A stretch of DNA of 64,000 nt from the NCBI RefSeq assembly GCF_035046485.1, contig NC_085137.1:134544703-134608702 (forward strand), given 5' to 3'. Numbering within the stretch: the stretch's first letter is position 1; every line of letters starts with the position of its first letter. Below are positions 55,701 to 64,000 of this stretch, one piece after another. The DNA is from Aedes albopictus (Eukaryota; Arthropoda; Insecta; Diptera; Culicidae). The notes beneath the pieces were generated by a model, which ran no database searches, was not told the DNA's origin, and worked only from the letters and a program-made list of their open reading frames with translations. A program made the translations under genes and the position numbers.

Positions 55701-56349
55701 CTTCCGACGCGTGTATTTCTCATGTAGCTGGTGGGTCGCGACCCATAGTTTGAAAAAGGTAGCACTAGTATTTCACCTTACGGTTGGCATCCACGCACCT
55801 ATATGTGAACCGTCTGTCAACCATATCCCACGAACACTCCGACATCCGCATGAATTTGTGCAGGTGCAGAGGTATATTCATTCTGATGCTGATACAATCA
55901 TTGCAATGATTGCAATCATCACCTCCTTCTCATCCCCACATTAACCTGCAACCTGACGCGGCAGGCGCCATTTTCACCTAAAATTAGAATATCACCAACA
56001 CTCACACACTGAAGATGCCTGCTAGTCCCCGGCGGAAATCTCATGTGTTCCTTGTGTGGGTGCAGCTGGTCTAGTGATACTGAAGTACCAACTACGCGCG
56101 GTCAATCAAGCTGAAGCTCAAGCGATATTCCGATATTCGTGCACGGTGCAGAATCCATCATTGATGTGACCTTCTGAAGCCCGGGTCTAAATCTAGCTCG
56201 GACTTGGAGGGTCGACGATGGATACACAAACAGTAACCATCTGGTGATTCGATACAGGATGTAGCACTGAGGAAGCCGAAGGTCATCCACCGTCATCGGG
56301 GATGGCTGACCTCGCGCTTCGATAACCCGGCATTTGTGGTTCGATTGCT
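55701..56349. other. Unassigned stretch
   Basis: Mixed composition with ATTGCAATGATTGCAAT near 55898. No supported gene; a 64-codon minus frame at 56102-56296 lacks recognisable motifs. Confidence 0.4.
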
Positions 56350-56498
56350 TAGGGGCTGTTCATAAACCACGTAGACCAAAATTTGGAAAATTTGGTCATC
56401 TCAGACACCCCCCCCCCCCCCCCCCCCGTTGGAACGTAGGCTTTTGCCAGACACCCCCTCCTTCCAAAAAGTGTACGTAGTTTATGAACTGCCCCTTA
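56350..56498. mobile_element. MITE with a C21 tract
   Basis: AGGGGCTGTTCATAAACCAC and the inverse GTTTATGAACTGCCCCTTA, flanked by TTA/TA. Core holds 21 consecutive C near 56409-56429, which will be length-variable. Confidence 0.8.
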
Positions 56499-56502
56499 TG
56501 GA

Positions 56503-57062
56503 TGGTAACACCGACTATCTATCTAGTGATGATCTAGTCGGAACGCCAAGCCATGCATGTGACGCCGCAATGCCAATGCGATCCCTACCTAGAAATGGAC
56601 GCAAACCGGTGTACTGGTGGTGTCTAGAAATCGTAGAATTCCGCGCATCCTGCCTAAGAGCTAGCAGGAGGATGCAAAGAACTCGCACCTGGCGACCCGA
56701 CGGGATAGACCTTTCTGCCTTCTGGACACCGCCGTAAAACTGCTGGAACGGATCATTCTGTCGAGGCTGATGGTTTATACTTAGATAACCAGATCGGCTC
56801 CCGGAAGGGTCGATCTACGGTGGACGCTTTTAGAGCTGTTACCAAAACGGACGGGATAGCGCTCCAAAAGAAGCGAACAGAAATGCGCTATTCCGCGGTT
56901 GGCATGCTGGACGTAAAAAATGCGCTCAACAGCGTCAGCTGGGCCGCCATCGAGTGTGTCATACACTTCCTAGGAGTCCCGGTTACCTTATGCCGGATAT
57001 TTCCAAAATAGGGTGGTAATTTATGACACCGACGAAGGCGAGAGGAGCTTGGATATCTGATC
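56503..57062 (+). pseudogene. R1-clade non-LTR retrotransposon fragment
   Basis: First frame: CDAAMPMRSLPRNGRKPVYW then WCLEIVEFRASCLRASRRMQ, the endonuclease-RT linker typical of R1. Then an internal deletion leads straight to KLLERIILSRL and, in another frame, GSRKGRSTVDAFRAV, AVGMLDVKNALNS (Asp-bearing RT block) and RVVIYDTDEGERSLDI. The YADD region and everything after are missing. R1 elements normally insert in 28S rDNA; related mosquito families do not. Confidence 0.82.
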
Positions 57063-57520
57063 AGCAGATTTTCTCATCCTATATATAAAAAAGGGTTGTA
57101 AAGGAGCGTAAGAAGGGTTTTAATGAGATTTTAGGAGGCATCAGGGGGTTTCAGAGGGATTTCTGGGGCTTTTAGAGCTTCTAAAGCGTTTCAGGAAGAG
57201 TGAAGAGAGATTCATGGGCATTTTAATACGTTTCAGAGCGTTTCAGTGGTTTGCATAGGAGCTTTTGTAAGCTTCACAGGCTTTCAGGTGAGCTTCAGGA
57301 GAATTTCAGAGACGTTTCAAGGCGTTTCGTGGGATTTCGGAGAAGTTTCTCAAGGCTTCACAGGGCTTCGGATTGGTTTCAAGGAGTTCCAGGATATTTC
57401 AGGGGCTTTCCTGACTTCCAGATTTACTTTCGGAGGCTTGATAGGGGTTTCATAGGCGGTTCAAAATGTTTCATAGTGCGCTTTAGGAAGATTCAGAAGA
57501 GCTACAAGACGTTACAGACT
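57063..57520 (+). repeat. Degenerate TTTCAGG/GTTTCAGAG repeat
   Basis: Irregular reiteration of GTTTCAGAG, GGCTTCACAGG and TTTCAGGGG, similar in flavour to the 137-bp array at 46 kb. A 110-codon frame here is compositional. Confidence 0.6.
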
Positions 57521-58910
57521 AATTACTTTTCTTGCTTTGCTGAGCTATACTCATGTCAGTTCTTGAAGATCCTCAGACATTAACACATTGATTTCATTCA
57601 TAATACTCCACTGGATAACTTGTTACGTTTTCAGATCCAATGCAAATGCCTACACGCTAGGATGTTCTCGGACAACCATTGAACTGATAGCTAGATAAAA
57701 CATAGATGTATGGTGAAATCGGAAGTATTCCCGTTTCCGTTTCTCGTGTTTATCAAGAAGAATTAGTGAGAAGAAAGAAAAAGCTGGCAACGCCAATGGT
57801 TTTGGCCTATGCCCACCTACTTTTTTGAATGTTTTGAAAAGCTGTGACTTTGAAATTGGAGGTCAATTGAATTCAAACATCAAACACAAAGGCCTTTTCA
57901 CACTTTCCCTTCACAGAAATGTAAAGTTTTGAATGCTAAACCATGAATTTCTTATATATTGCGCGACAAAATCGGTACGATTTATCGAAAATCCTCATTG
58001 TTGTCCTCTTGTGTGTCCCTTGACAAGCTAGGAGTCTATCAATTTAGTGCAACCAAACTGGTTTTCATCCTTTTTATCATTTATATTTTATCGGACAAGG
58101 ATGTGTAATGGCGAGCTTGGTCGGAGTGCCGTTTCATTCGCTATCGCCTACATTGCTTTGAATCTACAGAGAAATTGGACTTTGAGCATAACTAGTTTAG
58201 ACGCTATTCAAGAGGTTGTCCAAGGGTTCGGAGTTAGCTTCGTAGGTCATACCGGTGCCTTAAGCGATTAAGGGATTGCTGTCGTGGCGTCGGTCTACTG
58301 AGTTGGATCAGAGCCCGCTGTTTTAAAAGGGTCCCCGGTAAGAGCCGGGACAGATGGAGCAGTTCCTTCTGGTGCTAGCTGATAGAGCCTGAGCCGTCAG
58401 CCGGCCAAATCGCATTGCACGCAAGTATCAGTTCTTGATGCTTGCAGAACTGTTGCGCCAGCATGCTACCTTGCTGAACTCCGTAAAGCAAATCATCGAT
58501 ATTCGTTGCTCCATGCTACGCAACTTAACTTGAGCGTGCGATGTGCACTAGCCCCTCTCTGAAGCAATGCCTTCTGGGTGGTTCAAGACAGACGAAGAAA
58601 TTGTGGCTATGGCTATGTTCAGTAGGTCGGAGTCCATTGCATTGCTTAAAGAAGAAGAAAAAACATATTATTTGCATCATAGATATGTTTTGCTACGAAT
58701 GTGAAATTTAGAGTGTTGCAATATAAGATGGCCGAAATGCCTCGCATACCCTTACTGTCTTCCGTGTAGAAATCACGAGAGGCATGTAGCTAGGCATAGC
58801 TACTTTCTTGTTAAAGACAGCGAAAAAGACGGTGATCTTTTTGTCTAAACCAGGCAGACAAGACTCAAGATTGATATTCTATTTTTCAAATAAATGTTCC
58901 TCTTTTGGAG
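57521..58910. other. Unassigned stretch
   Basis: Normal-complexity DNA from about 58040 to 58680, ending in AAAGAAGAAGAAAAAAC, possibly a retroelement 3' end. No supported coding. Confidence 0.4.
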
Positions 58911-58912
58911 TA

Positions 58913-59694
58913 CCGTAATCCGGGGTATCATTGATCAGCGGGGTAACATTGATCGGCTTGACCCACCTCATGAAATGTTCAAACAAGCATTTTACATTGA
59001 ATCAGTTTCTACTATGGAATGGTATATCGCAATCTGCTATCATTTAGCTATTAAATGACATGCAATTATGAAAATTGAATTTCATAAACATTGAATTAAA
59101 TCGATTTTTCCATAACTGTGTTTCGTAACACAATGAGATACACTGTCAAACATTCATGCTTGGCGTGAATACTAGATTTAATATGAGGTTCGAAATCACT
59201 GTATTACTTCAATATGATATCCTAGAGTTGGATTTAATAAACGAAACTTTTATGAAAATGCTATTTTTCAGTTAAATTTACGAATTATTAAAAGTCGGCT
59301 ATCAATTCCTTAAGCCATTGCCTACCTTTAGGCGTTATTCATGGTTTAGAGGATTTTAATCCTAAAATAACTTAAAAAGTACATTATTTGTAAAAATTTG
59401 GACAACATATTCGAGATCAGCGACCCCGAATTTAGTAAGTAAGGGTATTTTCAACACAAATCAACATTGATCACTGACATGATCAATGTTACCCCAAATC
59501 AACACAATCAAAAATTAGATTTAAAAACCTATTTAAACATGTTTTAAAGTTTTACAATACTTTTTCGAGTAGCTTAACACAAACTCAGAGGGGCAGTACT
59601 AGTTTTAAAAATATAAAACATGTAACATTTGCTTTAACAAAAGAATTATTCAAGAAAGATCGAAAATTCTGATCAATGTTACCCCGGATTACGG
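58913..59694. mobile_element. TA-flanked element, 782 bp, CCGTAATCCGGGGT ends
   Basis: CCGTAATCCGGGGTATCATT and inverse AATGTTACCCCGGATTACGG, flanked by TA (58911-58912, 59695-59696). Internal GGGGTAACATTGATC repeats near each end. AT-rich, no transposase. It lies immediately upstream of the host gene's presumed promoter. Confidence 0.9.
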
Positions 59695-59696
59695 TA

Positions 59697-60285
59697 TCGC
59701 TTTCTCTCGTTCAGTTCGTCATATTCCCTATCAGTTACAGAGCAAATTCATTAGCTGAGCTCGATCGCCTGAAGCGAGCCAAATTCTCAGCATCCGTCGC
59801 GTCGTCAGATCCGTCCGTAAGCTAAGCACCCGGTCCCATAGAATCTAATGGGGAGACAGTAGCTATTACGACGTGCCACTCAACGGCAGTCACGACAAAT
59901 CAAATTCTCACACAATTTTGTGCACAAACAGCAAACCAGTAGCGCTACTGCAGTCTCTATTGAACTAGTTCTTCCCGAGAAGATCCCCATCGAATGTTGC
60001 TGCAATCACGCGAGTTTTCGTCCGAGCATCGCCGTTTCGAGAGTTTGAACAAAACAAAAATAACGAGAAATTACCTTCTCGCCTAATGGACTCAATTATG
60101 CAAATCATATGAACGAAACCACCTCGAACCGTAGTTATGCAAAATCGATGAGCAATTGTCGGGCAAAAGTGTCTAACTTGCGCTGAACTATTCGTCGTCA
60201 TCTTTGTCAACATTGAGCTTCCTAATAACTAGGGCAGGCCCGCAGAACCAGGAAGAAACATAACCCAACCGAAGGCAAGTTTACG
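59697..60285 (+). promoter_or_regulatory. Putative promoter and 5' UTR of the gene at 60286
   Basis: Normal-complexity DNA directly after the TA-flanked element. Arthropod initiator-like TCAGTT occurs at 59711 and 59731. A 5' UTR of roughly 550 bases would follow, or an unseen 5' UTR intron. No TATA box in the expected position. Confidence 0.4.
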
Positions 60286-60563
60286 ATGCATCTGGTCTCA
60301 CAGCCCTGGGTGGTGACGATTCTCATGGTAGTAGCAACGACGGTGGTGGTGACTAATGGACAATTTTATGTAGAACGTCTCCCACCGAGTAGCCACGCTG
60401 GGACCGAACCGGTAGCTGAAGCGACGATAGTGCCAAATGAGGTCACTTCTCGGGAATCATCCACAGCGCGGGTAGCTGGAACAACACCGGAGGTGGCCTC
60501 CGGTAAAAACAAATTGTTTTGGAACTGGACAAAAGGGACGGCCGCTGCGGCGATGTCGCAAAG
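60286..60563 (+). CDS. First coding exon of a probable secreted host protein
   Basis: ATG at 60286 opens 92 codons plus two bases, ending AAG before a good donor GTGAGC at 60564. Residues 1 to about 25 (MHLVSQPWVVTILMVVATT...) form a classical signal peptide with a hydrophobic core and a likely cleavage after TNG. The mature part is Thr-, Ser-, Ala- and Glu-rich with one NWT glycosylation site near residue 84. Codon use is GC3-rich, unlike the surrounding repeats. The downstream intron is filled with MITEs and the next exon is outside the window or hidden. I do not recognise the family; a secreted or extracellular-matrix protein is an inference. Confidence 0.65.
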
Positions 60564-60983
60564 GTGAGCTGGTATCATTGTGAGGGCTATGTGTTATGAT
60601 GGGTACTACGGTGTGAAAGAAAGTTAACTCTGATTTACATGTCCAGGCTTGACGAACGATTTCACCCGTTATTGCATCCTGGGTAGTTTTTCAAGTTATT
60701 TGCAATCAAAAACCAAAGCCCAACGAAACACGCAAAATTTTATTAAACAGGTTATTTTTATGATGCAATTTCAAGAAATACTCCGATGTGCATCCTCAAT
60801 GGCAGCCCATTTATTGCACCCATAAAAAATAGAAACGCTCCACAGAAAATAAAAAAAAAAAACAATCCATAAAAAATGGAAATCCCAAAGTGTTTCTAAA
60901 CGTTCCATACTTTATAGACGGACCCGAATGACTTCCATTCAGTTAAAGGGTCCTTAAAATAAATTAATAATAATAATAATAAT
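60564..60983 (+). other. Proximal part of the intron of the secreted-protein gene
   Basis: Starts with the GTGAGC donor. AT-rich, with an A-run near 60850 and (AAT)n at 60966-60984. No coding. Confidence 0.5.
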
Positions 60984-60999
60984 ACTTTATAGAAGATGT

Positions 61000-61572
61000 T
61001 TTGATGTTATGGCTTTCAGTCTTGGAAGAAAAACTCAAAAACGGATTGTTAAGTTTTCATCCGACGTTTCGGTCACTATATTGTGTCTTTCTCAAGGAAT
61101 CTGAGGACAATGAATTTCTTATGTTGAGTTTATGTTTTTTTATGTGTATGTTACTCACTAACTATGCTCCGTTTTCTCGTAACATAGGCCCACAGCATAG
61201 GCCAAATTTGTCTCAGACGAACGTATCGCTGCAACAAGAATCGTGAGTATCAGGCGAACATGCTGTGTAGGCGAACTGTTTATCGTCCGGTTTACTTACT
61301 CTGCCGCCTGCGGCGGTGGTTCAGTAGAGGGAAATTCCTATGCCTATGCTGTGGGCCTAAGTTACGAGAAAACGGAGCATAGTTAGTGAGTAACAACACA
61401 TAAAAATCATAAACACAACATAAGAAATTCATTGTCCACAGATTCCTTGAGAAAGGCACAATATAGTGACCGAAACGTCGGATAAAAACTTAACAATCCG
61501 TTTTTGAGTTTTTCTTCCAAGACTGAAAGCCATAGCCTCAAAACATAAGATCAACAGTCGCTTCCTCAAGAA
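61000..61572. mobile_element. Inverted-repeat element with 16-bp flanking repeat
   Basis: About 200-bp arms (GGCTTTCAGTCTTGGAAG, ACGTTTCGGTCACTATAT, CATAGGCCCACAGCATAGG) inverted around a 140-bp centre. Flanked by ACTTTATAGAAGATGT on both sides (60984-60999, 61573-61588). Each arm carries CTTGAGAAAGG and CCGAAACGTCGG. These resemble motifs near the termini of Penelope-like elements. Class not certain. Confidence 0.6.
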
Positions 61573-61672
61573 ACTTTATAGAAGATGTAATTAGATTATT
61601 CTGTACCAACAAGCGTGAAGAGTGTAATCGGCTTGGAAACGGATTAAGCATAATTAATAAATATACATATAC

Positions 61673-62000
61673 AGAGGATGGCCTAAAAATTTGGTAATGG
61701 CAACTTTTTTTTTCTCTCCCAAAAAAAAGTTCAACAAGCTGTAACTTTTCATAGAGTGCATCAAAAATTCTCAAATTTTGACTGTTAATTAATTATATGT
61801 GCATCATTGGTACAAATTTGAGCTCGATTGATTAATCTTTCGCGATGCTAGAACCATTCTCGTAAAATACTATTTTTTTAGACAACTTATTTTTGACATG
61901 TCATACCTCAGAAACCAGCGTACTGACTTGAATGAAATTTTGAACGTTTACCAACCATATATTGATACATGATAAGACTGTATCGTTAATTATGAGTACA
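61673..62000. mobile_element. Half copy of the 8097-8925 MITE
   Basis: CAGAGGATGGCCTAAAAATT, GGCAACTTTTTTTTTCTC, AAGTTCAACAAGCTGTAAC and TTTGAGCTCGATTGATTAA match the left half of that element. The right half and its terminus are missing. Confidence 0.8.
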
Positions 62001-62637
62001 CCTAAAAATTGCTGTATCTGAAAATGTTTTATTTATTTTGTAAATTAAATTCAATTCCATTGTTTTATCGGCTGTTCGAGTCCGTATGAAGTTGATCATC
62101 AGTATTAACTTCTTTTCTCGATCAGCCTAGATAGCTGTGTAGTATCGGTAGCGATTGTTTCAATTGGCTAAGAATAACACTACGGACCGCCTGTTCCGGT
62201 GGTAAGAATCCACCAACAGGTGACCCCTAATTCATGGTGTGATGCGGCTTTATGCTTACCGTGCCTAGGAATGAATGGCTAGGGGGGTCTGATAAAAACC
62301 TAACCGCTAACGGAGCCTGTGGAGTACCAGGGCGCCCTCCACAGTATGTAGCCCTTACTGCGCTAACCGGAGCAATGGTGCAGTGGACCTTGTGTTTCTC
62401 CGAGACAATCAGCTGCCCTTCTTTAGTCTCACTTGAGGCTGAATAAGGGCGGGATTATGAAGATGTTGTTAATTAGCATAAATTTTCACCTTTATGGTTT
62501 CGCATTATGCGTTTTACACAGTGTATTCTGTGCATCCTCGTCATTGGCGTTTTCCAATCGATACCGATTTGGTTTTATTGTTGCTGTTCTTTGTTGTGCT
62601 GTTGTTGCGAAGAGTTTAATCTTACCTAGTTTGGGTA

Positions 62638-63142
62638 GTGGCTACGGTTAAGATAGCTCAGATCAATCTTCAGCATAAAAGAACAGCAACGATCAATCTT
62701 TGCAGACTTATGCAAAATGGTACAGCCCAAGTGGCTTTGGTACAAGAACCTTACTTTCGTAAGGGAAATTTCTATCTAGGAAACCTTGTGAACCCGGTGT
62801 TTGCCACTTTCAGTAAACATGAAATGGCAAACTCGCGTGTCATGCCTCGAGCCTGTGTGCTTGTCAACAACGCAATCGTTGCTACACTCATCTCTGAACT
62901 AACCATCAGAAATGTATGTGCTATCACAATTGATGTATCTGTTGGAAACCTCAACAGGAAATACGTCTATTGTTCTGTGTATTTACCGCATGATGAACCA
63001 TCCCCTACGGATGCTTTCAAACAAGTCATCGCATACTGCACTTCAAAAGGCCTTCCGCTAATTGTTGGCAGTGATGCTAATGCTCACCATATCATCTGGG
63101 GCAGCTCAGACATTAACTTGAGAGGCTCCAGTTTGATGGAGT
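62638..63142 (+). CDS. LOA-type ORF2, apurinic endonuclease part
   Basis: ATG at 62638, 168 codons before a frame break. NLQHKR at residues 10-15, VALVQEP with the catalytic Glu at 37, and GSDANAHH near 143-150 with Asp and Asn of the active site, followed by WGSSDINLRGSSLMEY. Nicks target DNA to prime reverse transcription. After residue 168 this frame ends in a stop at 63160-63162 while homology continues in another frame, so a small indel at about 63135-63145 breaks the ORF. Confidence 0.85.
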
Positions 63143-64000
63143 ACAGATCTTGCATTACTTAACATAGGCAACCGCCCAACCTTCATGGTATCTGCTAGAG
63201 AGGAAGTGTTAGATATAACGCTTTGCTCTAACAGAATTAGTCACGAGCTGACCAATTGGCATGTGTCAGATGAAGAATCTTTATCTGACCATCGCTACAT
63301 CTTTTTTGAACATTTAAATGTTACTTCGCAAACATTGCGTTTCAGGAATCCTCGGTCAACAAACTGGGATCTTTATACTGATTTGGTTGCAGCCAAATTT
63401 CATGGATATTCACCATCCATTGACACTCCAAGTGATTTAGATGATGCCGTGGATACTACAACGACCTTCATCATGGAAGCTTTTGAAGAAGCATGCCCTC
63501 TACGGTCTGTGAAGATCACAAGAGGAACCCCTTGGTGGAACTCTGATCTGGCGAAACTCAAGAAACAATGTAGAAAGAGTTGGAACAGACGACGTTCGGC
63601 TGGTTCGGAGGCTTTCAGGTCGGCTCGCAAGGCCTACAGGAAAGCTCTCCGGTCTGCTGAACGATCCGGCTGGAAAAACCTTTGTACAAATGTTTCCAGC
63701 TTGAGTGAAGTCAGTCGGTTAAACAAAATCCTTGCGAAATCTAAGGATTTCCGGGTGAACGAACTTCGTTTGCCAAATGGCGATCTGACTTCCTCTGATG
63801 AGGAAGTTCTGGAATGCTTATTCAGCACACACTTCCCTGGATGTGTGGATATTACATCTTCGGATGATCCTGATGTCTTTTCTTGTAGTTATGATTCTTT
63901 AGCTTCGGCTCGGAGTATTGTAACTATAGAATCGATTGAGTGGGCTCTTAATAGCTTTGCTCCTTTCAAATCTCCTGGGGCAGATGGGATTTATCCTATT
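63143..64000 (+). CDS. LOA-type ORF2 continued: end of endonuclease and start of RT
   Basis: Open from 63143 to the window end (286 codons, no stop). NIGNRPTFMVSAREEVLDIT, then SLSDHRYIFF with the SDH motif that ends apurinic endonucleases. A Lys/Arg-rich linker (KKQCRKSWNRRRS) follows, and finally FKSPGADGIYPI, the first conserved RT block. In frame +1 relative to the upstream part. The long open stretch indicates a fairly young copy. Confidence 0.88.

Larger units (their letters stand above)
62110..64000 (+). mobile_element. LOA/Lian-like non-LTR retrotransposon, 5' part (runs off the window)
   Basis: A 5' untranslated region (about 62110-62637), then an apurinic endonuclease and the start of reverse transcriptase. 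Its UTR is duplicated as a fragment at 4334-4656. Start is approximate because the 3' end and target duplication are out of view. The protein style (NLQHKRTAT, QEPYF, SDANAHHIIWGSSD) fits the LOA group known in Aedes as Lian; the assignment is from memory of motifs. Confidence 0.8.

Noticed and set aside
57251..57583. 110-codon plus-strand frame
   Set aside because: It lies in a TTTCAGG-rich degenerate repeat; the neighbouring frame gives an equally long but different peptide.

Overview
The window looks like transposon-dense intergenic and intronic DNA from a culicine mosquito, most likely an Aedes species. The reasons are tRNA-derived SINEs of the Feilai kind, TTAA- and TA-flanked MITEs, a LOA/Lian-like non-LTR element, RTE- and R1-type non-LTR remnants, a short-LTR Ty3/gypsy element, spliceosomal-type donor sites and AATAAA signals. 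There are no prokaryotic operons, ribosome binding sites or CRISPR arrays. Nearly all open frames longer than 60 codons here are repeat by-products or transposon debris.

Layout. 1-300: probable last coding exon and 3' UTR of a host gene entering from the left. 378-6693: a 6.3-kb foldback element whose two arms are inverted arrays of a 143-bp unit; its centre holds a TTAA MITE and a 5'-end piece of a LOA-type element. 7.5-9 kb: two TA-flanked MITEs and a tRNA-like relic. 9.06-10.39 kb: a GGAATCC-rich block containing a 403-bp near-palindromic hAT MITE. 10512-16272: a 5.76-kb element with hAT-like ends and an 8-bp target duplication, filled by two opposed arrays of a 24-bp GGAATTCC unit. 16.3-21.3 kb: a decayed RTE-type retrotransposon, interrupted by a MITE in its reverse transcriptase and then by a Ty3/gypsy LTR element (21329-29660, minus strand). 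The gypsy element is itself dead: frameshifted gag, an insertion in RT, a 3.5-kb insertion in the integrase, and a substituted catalytic aspartate.

31-42.6 kb: an approximately 153-bp tandem repeat. It is split at the same point of its unit by a 7.76-kb block whose ends match the two ends of a 490-bp element found intact at 19.9-20.4 kb. The block holds many smaller elements, two exon-like stretches and an RTE tail. 42.7-59.7 kb: MITEs (TTAA- and TA-flanked), SINE-in-SINE and SINE-in-MITE nests, a 3.4-kb TA-flanked element enclosing another with a 137-bp tandem array, and an R1-type fragment. 59.7-60.6 kb: the best host gene candidate, a 5' UTR and first coding exon of a probable secreted protein with signal peptide and GTGAGC donor; its intron is filled with repeats. 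62.1-64.0 kb: the 5' part of a LOA/Lian-like retrotransposon running off the right edge.

The genes do not form a pathway; the window is best read as layers of insertions. Element-family names rest on recognised motifs and terminal structure, not on database searches.
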